A DNA stretch of 64,000 nt from Saprospiraceae bacterium. GTDB lineage: Bacteria > Bacteroidota > Bacteroidia > Chitinophagales > Saprospiraceae. The stretch is from NCBI GenBank assembly GCA_020628645.1, contig JAHDES010000002.1, positions 32,832 to 96,831 of the forward strand. The letters run 5' to 3'. Position numbers and translations under genes: made by a program. Below the pieces are notes generated by a model. That model was not told the origin of the DNA. It did no database searches and worked only from the letters and a program-made list of their open reading frames with translations. Below, in pieces: positions 1 through 8,731 of the stretch; the first letter of the stretch is position 1, and every line of letters begins with the position of its first letter.

Positions 1-145
1 GCTTCTTTTTCGGCTTTAAGACGCGCTTCTTCTTCGGCTTTAAGACGCGCTTCTTCTTCGGCTTTGAGACGTGCTTGTTCCTCAGCTTTGAGACGTGCTT
101 GTTCCTCAGCTTTGAGGCGCGCTTCTTCTTCGGCTTGTTGTGCTA
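1..145. repeat. 24-bp tandem repeat coding for KAEE(E/Q)ARL units
   Basis: Six or so near-perfect 24-bp units run from the left edge to about 145. They lie inside the DUF1508 gene and are in frame, so a gain or loss of a unit changes the length of the helical tail but not the frame. Alternating Glu and Gln variants group into two adjacent sub-blocks, which suggests local unit duplication. Confidence 0.8.
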
Positions 146-1454
146 CAAGAGCTGCTGCGGCTAAATTTGCAGCAGCATTTTGGTTTTCAATGTTTAATGA
201 TTGATCTTCAGTCGTAGCAACAACAGTTCTACCAATCAAAAGACCAACCGCTGTTCTCATTTCTTCCTCTGTTTTATAGAAGAAACTTTTGCCTACATTT
301 TTTCCATCTTCATCTTTAAGGTAAAAATAATAACTTGCATTACGGGCGATTCTACCATCAAAATTTCCTTCACTTGGGGCAAGTAATAAAGCATTTTTCA
401 ATGCCTTGGTTGCCTCTTTTTCAGTTTCATATCCTTTAACATTACTATTAAAGAATAGTGTTTTATCATCTTGTGTTTTGAAAATAAAGTAGTATCTTTT
501 ATTTCCTCCACTCTGAAAAATTTGCCATTTGACTTGATTGAAATGATAATTTCCAGTTTTTAAAATAACTTTTTCTCCTTTTTCTTTTTTAGTGGTACGC
601 TTTTTTCTTTTCTTTTTAGGCTTAGGTGTTTCTTCAACTGGAGGAGGGGGTGCAGCTATATCAAAATTAGCACTGTAGTTCTGTAATCCTTCTAGATCGC
701 CAACATTTTCAACAATTCCAACTTCATTTATACTTCCCTCAACATCATTAGCCAATGCAATTTTGCCTGTTAGTATGCCAACAGCTCTGTCTCTTTGACT
801 ACTATTTTCAAACCAAATACTAGTTGCAATTTCTTGATTATTACCAGCTCTAAGGTTAAAATAACTTTTACCATTAGGATGTTCTTGTATTTGATAGCGA
901 TCTTCAATTACCATATTTTTAGTAACAGAAGTAATACCATTATCTCTTCCTTTTTCGGATGTATAACCTTCACTTATCATGTAAATGTTACCGTTTACAT
1001 TATAAGTAAAGTAATACTCATTAACAGATTCATCGTAAAATGCATCAAATCCTTGATTGACTCCACTTATTCTTTCTTGATAAAAAGATAAAGGTTTATA
1101 ATCATCATTTCGTCCATCAGTTTTATATGGTGTTTCAGATTTTTCATTTCCTTCTGTCGAAGTACTTTTTAATTGTGTTAATGCTTCATCTAAAGTAGAT
1201 TTATTTGGAAAGTTTTCACTGTTTACAGAAATATTATTATCAATATTTAGCGTAAAGAAATAATTTCCATTTTCGTCTTCTTTAGTAGAGATATTATTTG
1301 GATTAATTAAAGCTGTGAGAGCTTTATCTTTAGCAGCATCCCTTTCTTCTTTAGTATCAAAAGGGTTACTTTTTAAAATTACTTGTTTGTTATCTGCGAT
1401 GAAACTATAAAAGTACTTCTGACTTTTTTTCGTTTTATACGTCCGAATTCTCAT
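1..1454 (-). CDS. DUF1508/YegP-domain protein with a coiled KAEE-repeat tail (C-terminus beyond the window)
   Basis: The frame opens at an ATG at 1454 (MRIRTYKTKK) and has no stop before the left edge, so this is the N-terminal ~485 residues. At least five modules of the YegP/DUF1508 type are visible (aromatic YYF core followed by D/N-G turns and a helical ETEKEA or KTEEEMRTAV segment), for example near residues 60-75, 140-160 and 320-345. A basic linker rich in Lys and Pro lies near residue 280. The last ~50 residues before the edge are repeats of an eight-residue Lys-Ala-Glu-Glu-(Glu/Gln)-Ala-Arg-Leu unit, expected to form a charged helix or coiled coil. No signal peptide is seen. DUF1508 is a family of small alpha/beta domains of unclear function, often found duplicated. 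No function can be assigned from the sequence. Confidence 0.75.
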   Translation of the reverse strand, partial: MRIRTYKTKKSQKYFYSFIADNKQVILKSNPFDTKEERDAAKDKALTALINPNNISTKEDENGNYFFTLNIDNNISVNSENFPNKSTLDEALTQLKSTSTEGNEKSETPYKTDGRNDDYKPLSFYQERISGVNQGFDAFYDESVNEYYFTYNVNGNIYMISEGYTSEKGRDNGITSVTKNMVIEDRYQIQEHPNGKSYFNLRAGNNQEIATSIWFENSSQRDRAVGILTGKIALANDVEGSINEVGIVENVGDLEGLQNYSANFDIAAPPPPVEETPKPKKKRKKRTTKKEKGEKVILKTGNYHFNQVKWQIFQSGGNKRYYFIFKTQDDKTLFFNSNVKGYETEKEATKALKNALLLAPSEGNFDGRIARNASYYFYLKDEDGKNVGKSFFYKTEEEMRTAVGLLIGRTVVATTEDQSLNIENQNAAANLAAAALVAQQAEEEARLKAEEQARLKAEEQARLKAEEEARLKAEEEARLKAEKE

Positions 1455-1689
1455 TTTGAAGGATTGTTTATTAGATGAAAAATAGTGAGGCAAAAAGATG
1501 CAACATCAAATACTTACTTTTTTGACTAAGTTCGGTTAAAATAGTCACCAAAGTATTTATTCTAGTATGGAGAAAATTAATTTAAAGTCTTCTACATAGT
1601 AAGCAAATGAATGATTACATCACTAAAGTATTCATATCTGTTGGGTAAACAAAATTATTTGAAAATCTAATTGTTATTTCATGAAAATA

Positions 1690-1729
1690 TTAAAGGGATA
1701 TAAGCACCTAATGACCTATATCCCTTTAA
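1690..1729 (-). terminator. Rho-independent terminator of the oligopeptidase gene
   Basis: A perfect 13-bp stem (1690-1702 with 1717-1729) encloses a 14-nt loop, starting 19 bp after the stop codon of the minus-strand peptidase gene. On the minus strand it is followed by an A/T-rich stretch containing TTTT. Confidence 0.7.
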
Positions 1730-1747
1730 AAATATTCATTATTTTAT

Positions 1748-3982
1748 CTAATTTTTTATTTCACCTTCATTAATTCCAGCTAAATCTAGGAAAAAAGCAT
1801 ATTCCATGGCTGTTTCTTTAAAACGTTCAAATCTCCCAGAAGCGCCACCATGTCCTGCATCCATATTGGTATGTAAAAGCAGTGGATTTTTATCTGTTTT
1901 CATATCCCGAATTTTAGCTACCCATTTAGCAGGCTCCCAATATTGTACTTGTGAATCATGTAAACCTGTGGTTACTAACAATGCTGGGTAATCTACTTTA
2001 GCTACATTGTCATAGGGAGAATATGACTTGATATAAGAATAATATTCTTTGTCTTTTGGATTACCCCATTCATCAAATTCTCCTGTCGTTAAAGGAATAC
2101 TTTCATCCAACATGGTTGTTACTACATCTACAAAAGGAACAGCAGCAACGACACCTTTCCACATATCTGGACGCATATTAATAACTGCTCCCACTAATAA
2201 TCCACCAGCACTTCCGCCCATCGCAAATAATTTCTCTTTATTGGTGTAATCTTTTTTCAGTAGATGCTCACCACAATCTATAAAGTCAGTAAATGTATTT
2301 TTCTTATTCAATAATTTTCCATTTTCATACCAATCACGACCCATTTCTTCTCCTCCTCGAATGTGAGCAATAGCATAAATAAATCCTCTATCTAATAAAC
2401 TCAATCGAACCGAACTAAAATAAGGATCTAAACTATTACCATATGAACCATAACCATATAAAAGTAGTGGAGCTGAACCATCTTTTTTTGTTCCTTTTTT
2501 ATAGACTATAGAAATAGGCACTTTTGTACCATCTCTTGCATCTGCATAAATACGCTCAGATTGATAATCATCTGAATTATAGCCACCTACAACTTCCGTT
2601 TGTTTTAACAATTCCTTGTCTTGGGTTTTCATATTGAAATCATAAGTCGAATTAGGAACAGTAAGAGAAGTATATCCCATTCGTAAAACATCAGTGTCAA
2701 ATTCAGGATTAATAGAAGTATACATTAAGAAAGCATCTTCTCCAAAATTGATATAATATTCTTTTCCTTCATTTGGAATTACCCGAAGATTAGTGATACC
2801 ATTGATTCGTTCACTTAGAACCATATAATTTTTAAAAATATCCATCCCTTCAAATAATACATCGTCTCGATTTGGAATAACTTCTTTCCAATTTTCTTTT
2901 GAGGTAGCATTTTCTGGTGTTTCCATCAAACGGAAATTTTTAGCATCCAAATTGGTACGGATATAAAATTTATCCTCAAAATGAGCTATTCCATATTCCA
3001 GTTTGTTCGCATAATCTCTGGCTTGAAATACTCTAAATTTACCATCAGGATTATCGGCTTCTAAAATTCTATATTCTGTACTAAGCGTTTGGTAAGAACC
3101 TATGACTAAATATTTTTTTGATTTTGTTTTATAGATGAACGTTCCATAAGTTTCATCTGCTTCATGATAAACTTCCACATCTTGTGAAGCAGAAGTCCCT
3201 AATTTATGTTTAAAAATTTTATAAGCACGTAGGGCATCGTCTTTTACAGTGTAGAAGACTGTTTTATTGTCATTTGCCCAAACAACACCTCCTGTTGTAT
3301 TTGGAATTTCATCTTCTAGCAATTCTCCTGTTTCAAGATTTTTAAAACGAACCGTATAAATACGACGACTTAAGGTGTCTTCTCCATACGCCAATATCTG
3401 ATTATTTGGACTAACCGTACGTCTTCCAACTCTATAGTAGGAAAAATCTTTTGCTAACTCATTCACATCTAGCATTATATCTTCATTAGCATCTAAAGAA
3501 CCTTTTTTTCGAGAATAAATAGGATATTCTTTTCCTTCTTCATAGCGAACCATGTAGTAATAGCCATTATCTTTATAAGGTACTGACATATCGGTTTGCT
3601 TAATACGTCCTTTTATTTCTTCAAAAAGTTTCTCTTGAAAATCTTTGGTATGACTCATCATTTTATCCAAATAATCATTTTCTGATTCTAAATAAGCGAC
3701 TACTTCTTTGGTTTGCTCATCTTTTTCTTTTGCATTTTTTTGATCGTCAGACAGTTTCATCCAATAATAGTTATCAATGCGGGTATCATCATGGATGGTG
3801 AGTTCCTTTGCAACTTTTTTTGCAGTAGGTTGAGGAATATCCATTTTCTGGCTTATGCTTATTTTAGGTGACATACTGTTATCTGTTTTTGAAGTGTCAG
3901 AATTTTCGCCACAAGATAGGAAAATTGTAAGGCATAAAAAGTAGAAAAATAGATTGGATGATTTCAGAATAGATTGTATCAT
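1748..3982 (-). CDS. ptrB: Oligopeptidase B (protease II), S9A family lipoprotein
   Basis: A serine peptidase of the prolyl oligopeptidase clan, expected to cleave short peptides after Arg or Lys. It has the N-terminal beta-propeller region and the C-terminal alpha/beta-hydrolase domain. In the 744-residue form the nucleophile Ser591 lies in GGSAGG, followed by the strongly conserved stretch ending LDESIPLTTGE and WGNP, with Asp676 (GLHDSQV) and His711 (DAGHGG). The ATG at 3982 is preferred over one 60 bp upstream because it gives a clean lipoprotein signal: hydrophobic FFYFLCLTIFL, then LSC at the cleavage site. Many oligopeptidases B are cytoplasmic; the lipobox implies an envelope location here. 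It is a single gene with its own downstream terminator. Family assignment is firm and substrate preference is inferred. Confidence 0.93.
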   Translation of the reverse strand: MIQSILKSSNLFFYFLCLTIFLSCGENSDTSKTDNSMSPKISISQKMDIPQPTAKKVAKELTIHDDTRIDNYYWMKLSDDQKNAKEKDEQTKEVVAYLESENDYLDKMMSHTKDFQEKLFEEIKGRIKQTDMSVPYKDNGYYYMVRYEEGKEYPIYSRKKGSLDANEDIMLDVNELAKDFSYYRVGRRTVSPNNQILAYGEDTLSRRIYTVRFKNLETGELLEDEIPNTTGGVVWANDNKTVFYTVKDDALRAYKIFKHKLGTSASQDVEVYHEADETYGTFIYKTKSKKYLVIGSYQTLSTEYRILEADNPDGKFRVFQARDYANKLEYGIAHFEDKFYIRTNLDAKNFRLMETPENATSKENWKEVIPNRDDVLFEGMDIFKNYMVLSERINGITNLRVIPNEGKEYYINFGEDAFLMYTSINPEFDTDVLRMGYTSLTVPNSTYDFNMKTQDKELLKQTEVVGGYNSDDYQSERIYADARDGTKVPISIVYKKGTKKDGSAPLLLYGYGSYGNSLDPYFSSVRLSLLDRGFIYAIAHIRGGEEMGRDWYENGKLLNKKNTFTDFIDCGEHLLKKDYTNKEKLFAMGGSAGGLLVGAVINMRPDMWKGVVAAVPFVDVVTTMLDESIPLTTGEFDEWGNPKDKEYYSYIKSYSPYDNVAKVDYPALLVTTGLHDSQVQYWEPAKWVAKIRDMKTDKNPLLLHTNMDAGHGGASGRFERFKETAMEYAFFLDLAGINEGEIKN

Positions 3983-4192
3983 GATTTTCGTTTTAATGAG
4001 AAATTTGGATCGTTTTATTTTTAAGCTAACGCTAAAAAACACAAATTAATTTAAAAATAGTTGCTTTTAAAAGAAAAAGTGAGAATATCAATTATTCTTT
4101 TTTTGATAAAAAAAGGATATTGTTTTCTATTTACCATGTAATACATCTATCAATAGAAAATGTAATGCCTCATTCATAGTTTCAATTATTTT

Positions 4193-4306
4193 AATTCAAG
4201 TTGCGGTTTATCGTTTTTAAGAGAGAAAAAGCGTCCTATTTTATGAAAATCATAGATTTTCCTGAAATTATCCTTCTTTTCTCTCACGATATGCAACTTG
4301 GGTTAT
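4193..4306. repeat. Palindromic intergenic repeat, family C copy 1 (long form)
   Basis: A 114-bp imperfect palindrome lies in the 482-bp gap between two divergent genes. The outer arms are AATTCAAGTTGCGGTTTATCG and its near complement ending CAACTTGGGTT. Inside are a GAGAGAAAA/TTTTCTCTC pair and a central hairpin GAAAATC-ATA-GATTTTC. The outer arms recur at 25288-25346. The rest of the gap holds only A/T-rich sequence and a weak TATATCTTTAG promoter-like string near 4378. Confidence 0.7.
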
Positions 4307-4464
4307 TTTATTTTATTTAAAACTAAGAAGTCAAGAGTTATTTTTAAAAATACAATACTCCATTTTGATTTAGTTTTATATCTTTAGTGAATCAATAGTC
4401 AACTTATAAGTATTTCATAAATTTAAATTGTCAAAATCTTACAATTTAGCACCTTAAATTAACC

Positions 4465-5688
4465 ATGGAAAAAATAATCTACCTCATTCTATTGTTGTGT
4501 TGTACGTCTATTTTAGTTACTGCACAATGTCCTACAAGTTCTAAAAATGGCGTTCATATCGTACAATCAGGAGAAACGCTTTATCGGATTTCAAAGCGAT
4601 ATAATTTAGCAGTTGGTGACCTCTGTCGTATGAATAATATTACAGAAGAACACATTATTCGAGTATGTGAGGAATTAAAAGTGCCTTACAATGAATTTAC
4701 AAGCCGCGGAGCTAGTTCTGCTACAAGTCCACCTAAAGCTACCCCTACTTCTTATGATACCTCTCCTACAGTATCTGTTTCGTATGGAAAATATGAACGC
4801 CGTTTAAAAGCATCTGGAGGTACGCATGTTTTACAAGCAGGGGAATCCATCTCAAGCGTAGCTGCTTATTATGGATATACACCTGATCGTTTACGTGAAA
4901 TGAATTTTTTAAGTGCAGAACTTGATCTGCCAAGTGGTTTTCAATTGATTGTGAGTGAATATGAATTGGGAAAAAGAAGAGGAGAAACTCCTTCTTCAGG
5001 ATCAATAAGTAGTACGCCTTCAGCTGCTACTAATACAGCTTCTCCAAAGACAAATTCTAGTTCTACTAGTTCTCCAAGTAATAATGCAGCTACTACAACT
5101 CCTGCTGCTAAACCTTCACCTAGCCCTTCTACAAGTGGATCTAATACGGGGGCAACTAAAGCCAGTGCATCCTACATGCAATCCGAAGAATTAGCGATGG
5201 TAGATGAAATTAATTTGGTGCGTTCAAATCCTGCTGGATACGTACAATACATTGAAGAATATATTCAAAAAATAGAAAGTGGTCGTGGTTTTGGATCTGT
5301 TGCAGTTGCCAGAGAATTAATTGATGAATTGAATCGAACACCGTCATTATCTATTTTAGAACCCACTCAGTGTATTTATGATGCTGCTCGTAAACATGGA
5401 GAAGATCGCAAAGGTGCAGGAAGTTCGGATCATGTCGGAACAGACGGTTCTTGGCCTTGGGATCGTGTTTTAAGAGAATGTTCAAATATGACTGATGGCA
5501 ATGAAAATTTAGTTGGAGGCCCGTCTACCGTTCGAGAATCAGTAATTATTCTTTTGATAGATGATGGTATTCCAAACCGAGGTCATCGAAAAACAATGTT
5601 ACGAGATGACTGGAAATATGTGGCTTGTTATAAAGTAGGTCAAGTAGGTAGTATGCCTAATTCTTGGGTGCAGAAATATGGAAAATAA
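4465..5688 (+). CDS. Secreted protein with two LysM domains and a CAP/SCP domain
   Basis: Residues 1-20 form a signal peptide (cleavage after VTAQ). LysM1 (about 29-73, starting HIVQSGETLYRISKRYN) is followed by LysM2 (about 114-160, HVLQAGESISSVAAYYG). Residues ~170-235 are a Ser/Thr/Pro/Ala linker, and ~240-400 are a CAP-superfamily domain: EINLVRSNPAGY at the start, then KHGEDRKGAGSSDHVGTDG with the CAP histidine, NENLVGG, and GIPNRGHRKTML. LysM binds peptidoglycan or chitin-like glycans, so the protein is probably anchored in the cell wall or periplasm. Bacterial CAP domains have no settled activity. The ATG at 4465 directly precedes the signal peptide. No operon partner is on the same strand. 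Confidence 0.85.
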   Translation: MEKIIYLILLLCCTSILVTAQCPTSSKNGVHIVQSGETLYRISKRYNLAVGDLCRMNNITEEHIIRVCEELKVPYNEFTSRGASSATSPPKATPTSYDTSPTVSVSYGKYERRLKASGGTHVLQAGESISSVAAYYGYTPDRLREMNFLSAELDLPSGFQLIVSEYELGKRRGETPSSGSISSTPSAATNTASPKTNSSSTSSPSNNAATTTPAAKPSPSPSTSGSNTGATKASASYMQSEELAMVDEINLVRSNPAGYVQYIEEYIQKIESGRGFGSVAVARELIDELNRTPSLSILEPTQCIYDAARKHGEDRKGAGSSDHVGTDGSWPWDRVLRECSNMTDGNENLVGGPSTVRESVIILLIDDGIPNRGHRKTMLRDDWKYVACYKVGQVGSMPNSWVQKYGK

Positions 5689-5702
5689 ACTTAGTTTAAT
5701 GT

Positions 5703-6224
5703 TTATTTTGACGTTTCAAAATAAGAGATATTCTTAAACTGCCCTTGTTCAAGCAAACGAACAGTAGAATCTGTAATGGGTATTTTGGCGCATAATTTTG
5801 CTTCAAAATACCCACTTATTAATTTATTGGAAGAATCATGTGCTGTGATTACAATTTTGCCTTGAGCATCTGAACAGGCATCCGTTAAAAATTTAGTAGC
5901 TACATTATTTTCATCTACTTCATTTAATTGAATACTATTGCCACTTGATTTGTCTACAGGATAAGTCCCTTCTAAATTCTCTTTTGTTGGCGTACTCAAA
6001 AGTAGTAAAACTCCATCGGAACGATTGAAGGCAGCTACAGAAAAACGATCTTTTCCATTTTTATGAATTAAACTACTATTTACAGATTTTGGGATATAAC
6101 TTTTATCTTGTAATTTCCATCCCATCTGATTGTCTCCGAGTTCTAATGAAGAAGAAATAGAATCTGAATCAGAACAACTCCAAAATGATGAGATTAAGAA
6201 TAGTAATACAAATAAACGAGACAT
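5703..6224 (-). CDS. Hypothetical lipoprotein, 173 aa
   Basis: The start MSRLFVLLFLISSFWSC is a typical lipoprotein signal with the lipid-modified Cys at residue 17, so the protein is probably membrane anchored. The remainder looks like a beta-rich small domain, with one segment GKIVITAHDSSNKLISGYFEAKL and a late EQGQFKNISY. This layout resembles the DUF6252-type lipoproteins of Bacteroidota, but that match is from memory and weak. It converges on the LysM-CAP gene with a 14-bp gap between stop codons. No function is assigned. Confidence 0.7.
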   Translation of the reverse strand: MSRLFVLLFLISSFWSCSDSDSISSSLELGDNQMGWKLQDKSYIPKSVNSSLIHKNGKDRFSVAAFNRSDGVLLLLSTPTKENLEGTYPVDKSSGNSIQLNEVDENNVATKFLTDACSDAQGKIVITAHDSSNKLISGYFEAKLCAKIPITDSTVRLLEQGQFKNISYFETSK

Positions 6225-6317
6225 ACTTCTTTTTTCTATTTATTACGATTTAGGTAAGCATTAGTTCCTTTTCATATAAAATTTAGATTCCAATATTGCT
6301 ACCATAAAAAATGACTC

Positions 6318-6417
6318 TTTGACTATTCCAGTGAAAAAGTCCATTCAATTCTACAATCGTTCACTTCTTGCAGTCGTTTACTCTTTTATTTTGAATGGAT
6401 CACTGGATTTTCAAAGA
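6318..6417. repeat. Imperfect palindromic intergenic element
   Basis: The left arm TTTGAC..CCAGTGAAAAAGTCCATTCAA is mirrored by TTGAATGGATCACTGGATTTTCAAA about 50 bp later. It is a ~100-bp cruciform or MITE-like structure between a lipoprotein gene and the ferredoxin promoter. I found no second copy in this window. Confidence 0.5.
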
Positions 6418-6441
6418 AGGTAAAAACTTACTTCCTTTTCA

Positions 6442-6472
6442 TTTGTTTTACTCTTGATTTAAATTACTTTTG
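6442..6472 (+). promoter_or_regulatory. Bacteroidota-type sigma promoter of the ferredoxin gene
   Basis: TTTG at 6442-6445, a 19-nt spacer, and TACTTTTG at 6465-6472 match the TTTG/N19/TAnnTTTG consensus for the primary sigma factor of this phylum. The start codon of the ferredoxin gene lies 25 bp downstream. Confidence 0.7.
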
Positions 6473-6496
6473 CAAAAAATTACGTGAACGATAACA

Positions 6497-6838
6497 ATGG
6501 CGACTGTAAAATTCACTTTCGAAGATAAAAATATCAATCCTGTTACCATAGAAAATGTACTCGATGGAAATACCATCCTTGAAGTAGCAGAGGATAATGA
6601 TATTCACATTAATCACAATTGTGGTGAGGTATGTGCGTGTAGCACTTGTCATGTATACATAAACAGTGGAGAGGATGCCCTTCAAGAAATTTCAGATCGA
6701 GAAGAAGACTTTATAGACCGAGCAATAAATCCCAGGATTGAATCTCGTTTAAGTTGTCAATGTGTAATTTTAGAAGAAGATGCTACCATCGAAGTGGAAG
6801 TACCCGATCAATCGCAAATAATTGGTCACGAACATTAA
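6497..6838 (+). CDS. fdx: [2Fe-2S] ferredoxin, ISC/adrenodoxin type
   Basis: The 113-residue protein has the plant/adrenodoxin-type cluster motif: Cys42, then Cys48-Ser-Thr-Cys51 and a fourth Cys in LSCQC near residue 88, with an extra Cys46 inside the first loop. Length and the SRLSCQ segment fit the ISC ferredoxin that donates electrons for Fe-S cluster assembly. The next gene is iscX, 27 bp downstream, which supports an Fe-S biogenesis role. The other ISC genes (iscS, iscU, hscA, hscB) are not in the window. The start is fixed by the promoter 25 bp upstream. Confidence 0.92.
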   Translation: MATVKFTFEDKNINPVTIENVLDGNTILEVAEDNDIHINHNCGEVCACSTCHVYINSGEDALQEISDREEDFIDRAINPRIESRLSCQCVILEEDATIEVEVPDQSQIIGHEH

Positions 6839-6865
6839 TTTCAAACAGCACTCAATTTTTGTCCA

Positions 6866-7111
6866 ATGGCATTTGAAGATATAGATAATTTACCCATCGA
6901 ATGGCCCGATCACGAAGATATTGCCATCCAACTTTATGACCGCTTTGGGGATGAATTCGCAGAAAGCAATATCTACCGTATTCGATTTACCGACCTTATA
7001 GAATGGGTACTAGAGATTCCTAGTTTTGTTGGAAAACGAGAAGATTGCAATGAAGGACATCTCGAAATGATCCAAGCCAAATGGGTCTATGAATGGCGCG
7101 ATAATCAATAA
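6866..7111 (+). CDS. iscX: Fe-S assembly protein IscX
   Basis: A small acidic protein (81 aa) of the IscX/YfhJ family. The conserved pieces are DIAIQLYDRFGD, RIRFTDLIEWVLEI, and NEGHLEMIQAKWVYEW, which parallel the E. coli protein's IGEALYD, VRFTDMHQW and EAILLVWLDE segments. IscX binds the cysteine desulfurase IscS and iron and modulates the desulfurase rate. It forms a two-gene unit with fdx (27-bp gap) and is followed at once by a large hairpin. Confidence 0.88.
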   Translation: MAFEDIDNLPIEWPDHEDIAIQLYDRFGDEFAESNIYRIRFTDLIEWVLEIPSFVGKREDCNEGHLEMIQAKWVYEWRDNQ

Positions 7112-7202
7112 TCTTTATTTTATTTAAGGTCGTGGCACGACTTATTATTCAAAAATAAAGATGTGGTAGTTTTAAGAACTATTTAAATCGTCGTGCAACG
7201 AC
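7111..7202. repeat. Nested inverted repeats after iscX
   Basis: ATCTTTATTTT (7111-7121) pairs with AAAATAAAGAT (7152-7162), and between them sits GTCGTGGCACGAC (7129-7141). A sister palindrome GTCGTGCAACGAC is at 7190-7202. The first structure begins at the iscX stop codon and could act as its terminator; the repeated GTCGTG palindromes suggest a decayed repeat element instead. Confidence 0.5.
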
Positions 7203-7238
7203 TAAGCTTATATCATTCCTCGCTAATTCATTTCATAA

Positions 7239-7760
7239 ATGAATCATCTCGAAAGTTTCCGTACCATAAAAACCTTCATTTTTGATGTAGATGGAGTACT
7301 TACCAATAGCGATTTAATTGTATTGGAAAGTGGAAAGCTACTTCGAAAGATGAATACACGAGATGGTTATGCTTTAAAACGAGCTGTACAAAAAGGATAT
7401 ACTGTTTGTATTATCACAGGCGGTAAATCGGAAGGCGTTACAGAACGCCTAAAAGGCTTGGGTATTAAGCATATTTATGCAGGCATTTCTGATAAATTGG
7501 AAGCTTTAGATGAATTTGTTTACACCTATGATATTGATTTAGGTACAACCCTTTACATGGGAGATGATTTACCCGATTATGAAGTGATGCGAAGAGTCGG
7601 GCTACCCGTTTGCCCTTCCGATGCAGCGCATGAAATCAAAGCTATTTCTAATTATATTTCTCCCATTGCTGGAGGAGGAGGTTGTGCAAGAGATGTCATT
7701 GAGAAAGTCCTCAAACTCAATGGTGATTGGTTGCAGGAAACAGCCCTTACGATATCCTAG
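7239..7760 (+). CDS. kdsC: 3-deoxy-D-manno-octulosonate 8-phosphate phosphatase (KdsC type)
   Basis: A HAD-superfamily C0 phosphatase of 173 aa. The nucleophile and acid/base Asp16/Asp18 are in FDVDGVLTN, ITGGKS is motif II, and MGDDLPD (Asp109/Asp110) is the metal-binding motif; there is no cap domain, as in KdsC tetramers. The product releases phosphate from Kdo-8-P in lipid A-core synthesis in the cytoplasm. The stop codon is 2 bp before the UbiA-family start, so the two are translationally linked. Other Kdo genes are not nearby, and specificity within the YrbI group is inferred from length and motifs. Confidence 0.88.
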   Translation: MNHLESFRTIKTFIFDVDGVLTNSDLIVLESGKLLRKMNTRDGYALKRAVQKGYTVCIITGGKSEGVTERLKGLGIKHIYAGISDKLEALDEFVYTYDIDLGTTLYMGDDLPDYEVMRRVGLPVCPSDAAHEIKAISNYISPIAGGGGCARDVIEKVLKLNGDWLQETALTIS

Positions 7761-7762
7761 TT

Positions 7763-8662
7763 ATGAAATGGCTTGGTCTAATTCGCTTTCCTAATTTAAT
7801 TATTGTTGCACTTACACAGGGTATCATCTTCTTTCAACTCTACCTAACTGCAAAAAATGAAGATTTTTCTACCTTTTTGCTTTCCAATACCAATTTAATA
7901 TTACTCATTTTTACAACTATCTTGATAGCAGCAACTGGTTACATAATTAATGATATTGTCGATTATGAAATAGATGTTATTAATAAACCTGAAAAACTGT
8001 TTATCAATCGAATTATTAGTGAACCAAATGCTTGGCATTTGTATTGGGGATTGGTAGGCATTGGAATGCTGATTTCAATTTATATTGCCTTTCAGACTAA
8101 TACATTTCGCCTAATTTGGATTTATCCACTTGCAATACTTTTACTTTATCTATATTCCACTAAATTTAAGAAAGAAGCTTTCATCGGTAATTTAATTGTC
8201 TCCTTATTTTGTGCTTTCGTCCCTGGAATAATCTTAATTGCTGAATATGAAATTTGGCAATCAATAGCGCATACTCATTTTTATCATTTAACTATTGCGT
8301 ATTTGATCTTTGCTTTTTTTTCGACCATTTTTCGAGAAATAGTGAAAGATTTAGAAGATCAAGAAGGCGATAGTAGGCAAAATTGTCGGACACTTCCGAT
8401 TATTCTCGGAGAGAATATAGCACGATGGATAGGAGTGAGTTTTGGATTAATCCTTCTAATAGCTTTATTATTTTGGCTTTTAAAAGTTGAAATTTTTACT
8501 ACTATAGGGCAGCAAATTTTTTATTATTTGGGATTATTGAGTTTAATGATATATTTGATAATTCGTTTAATTTTTGCAAAAAGCAAACAAGATTATCACC
8601 ATATTAGCACATTTACCAAATTGTTGATGCTAAATGGCTTGATTTATCTAGCCTTATTTTAA
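7763..8662 (+). CDS. UbiA-family prenyltransferase
   Basis: An integral membrane protein of 299 aa with about eight to nine hydrophobic segments. The two Asp-rich prenyl diphosphate/Mg sites are visible: NDIVDYEID (63-71) and KDLEDQEGD (about 195-204). The family moves prenyl chains to aromatic or glycerol-phosphate acceptors; the acceptor here cannot be read, and in Bacteroidota relatives are often named geranylgeranylglycerol-phosphate synthase-like or 4-hydroxybenzoate/DHNA prenyltransferase. The ATG at 7763 is preferred over an in-frame ATG at 7727 because it starts right after the kdsC stop and begins MKWLGLIRFPN, the usual family N-terminus. Confidence 0.87.
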   Translation: MKWLGLIRFPNLIIVALTQGIIFFQLYLTAKNEDFSTFLLSNTNLILLIFTTILIAATGYIINDIVDYEIDVINKPEKLFINRIISEPNAWHLYWGLVGIGMLISIYIAFQTNTFRLIWIYPLAILLLYLYSTKFKKEAFIGNLIVSLFCAFVPGIILIAEYEIWQSIAHTHFYHLTIAYLIFAFFSTIFREIVKDLEDQEGDSRQNCRTLPIILGENIARWIGVSFGLILLIALLFWLLKVEIFTTIGQQIFYYLGLLSLMIYLIIRLIFAKSKQDYHHISTFTKLLMLNGLIYLALF

Positions 8663-8731
8663 ATTGGGAAAGACTTCTCAAAAATTCTTTTGAAATTTTA
8701 AAATCCACTTATTTACAATCTATTTGAACAA

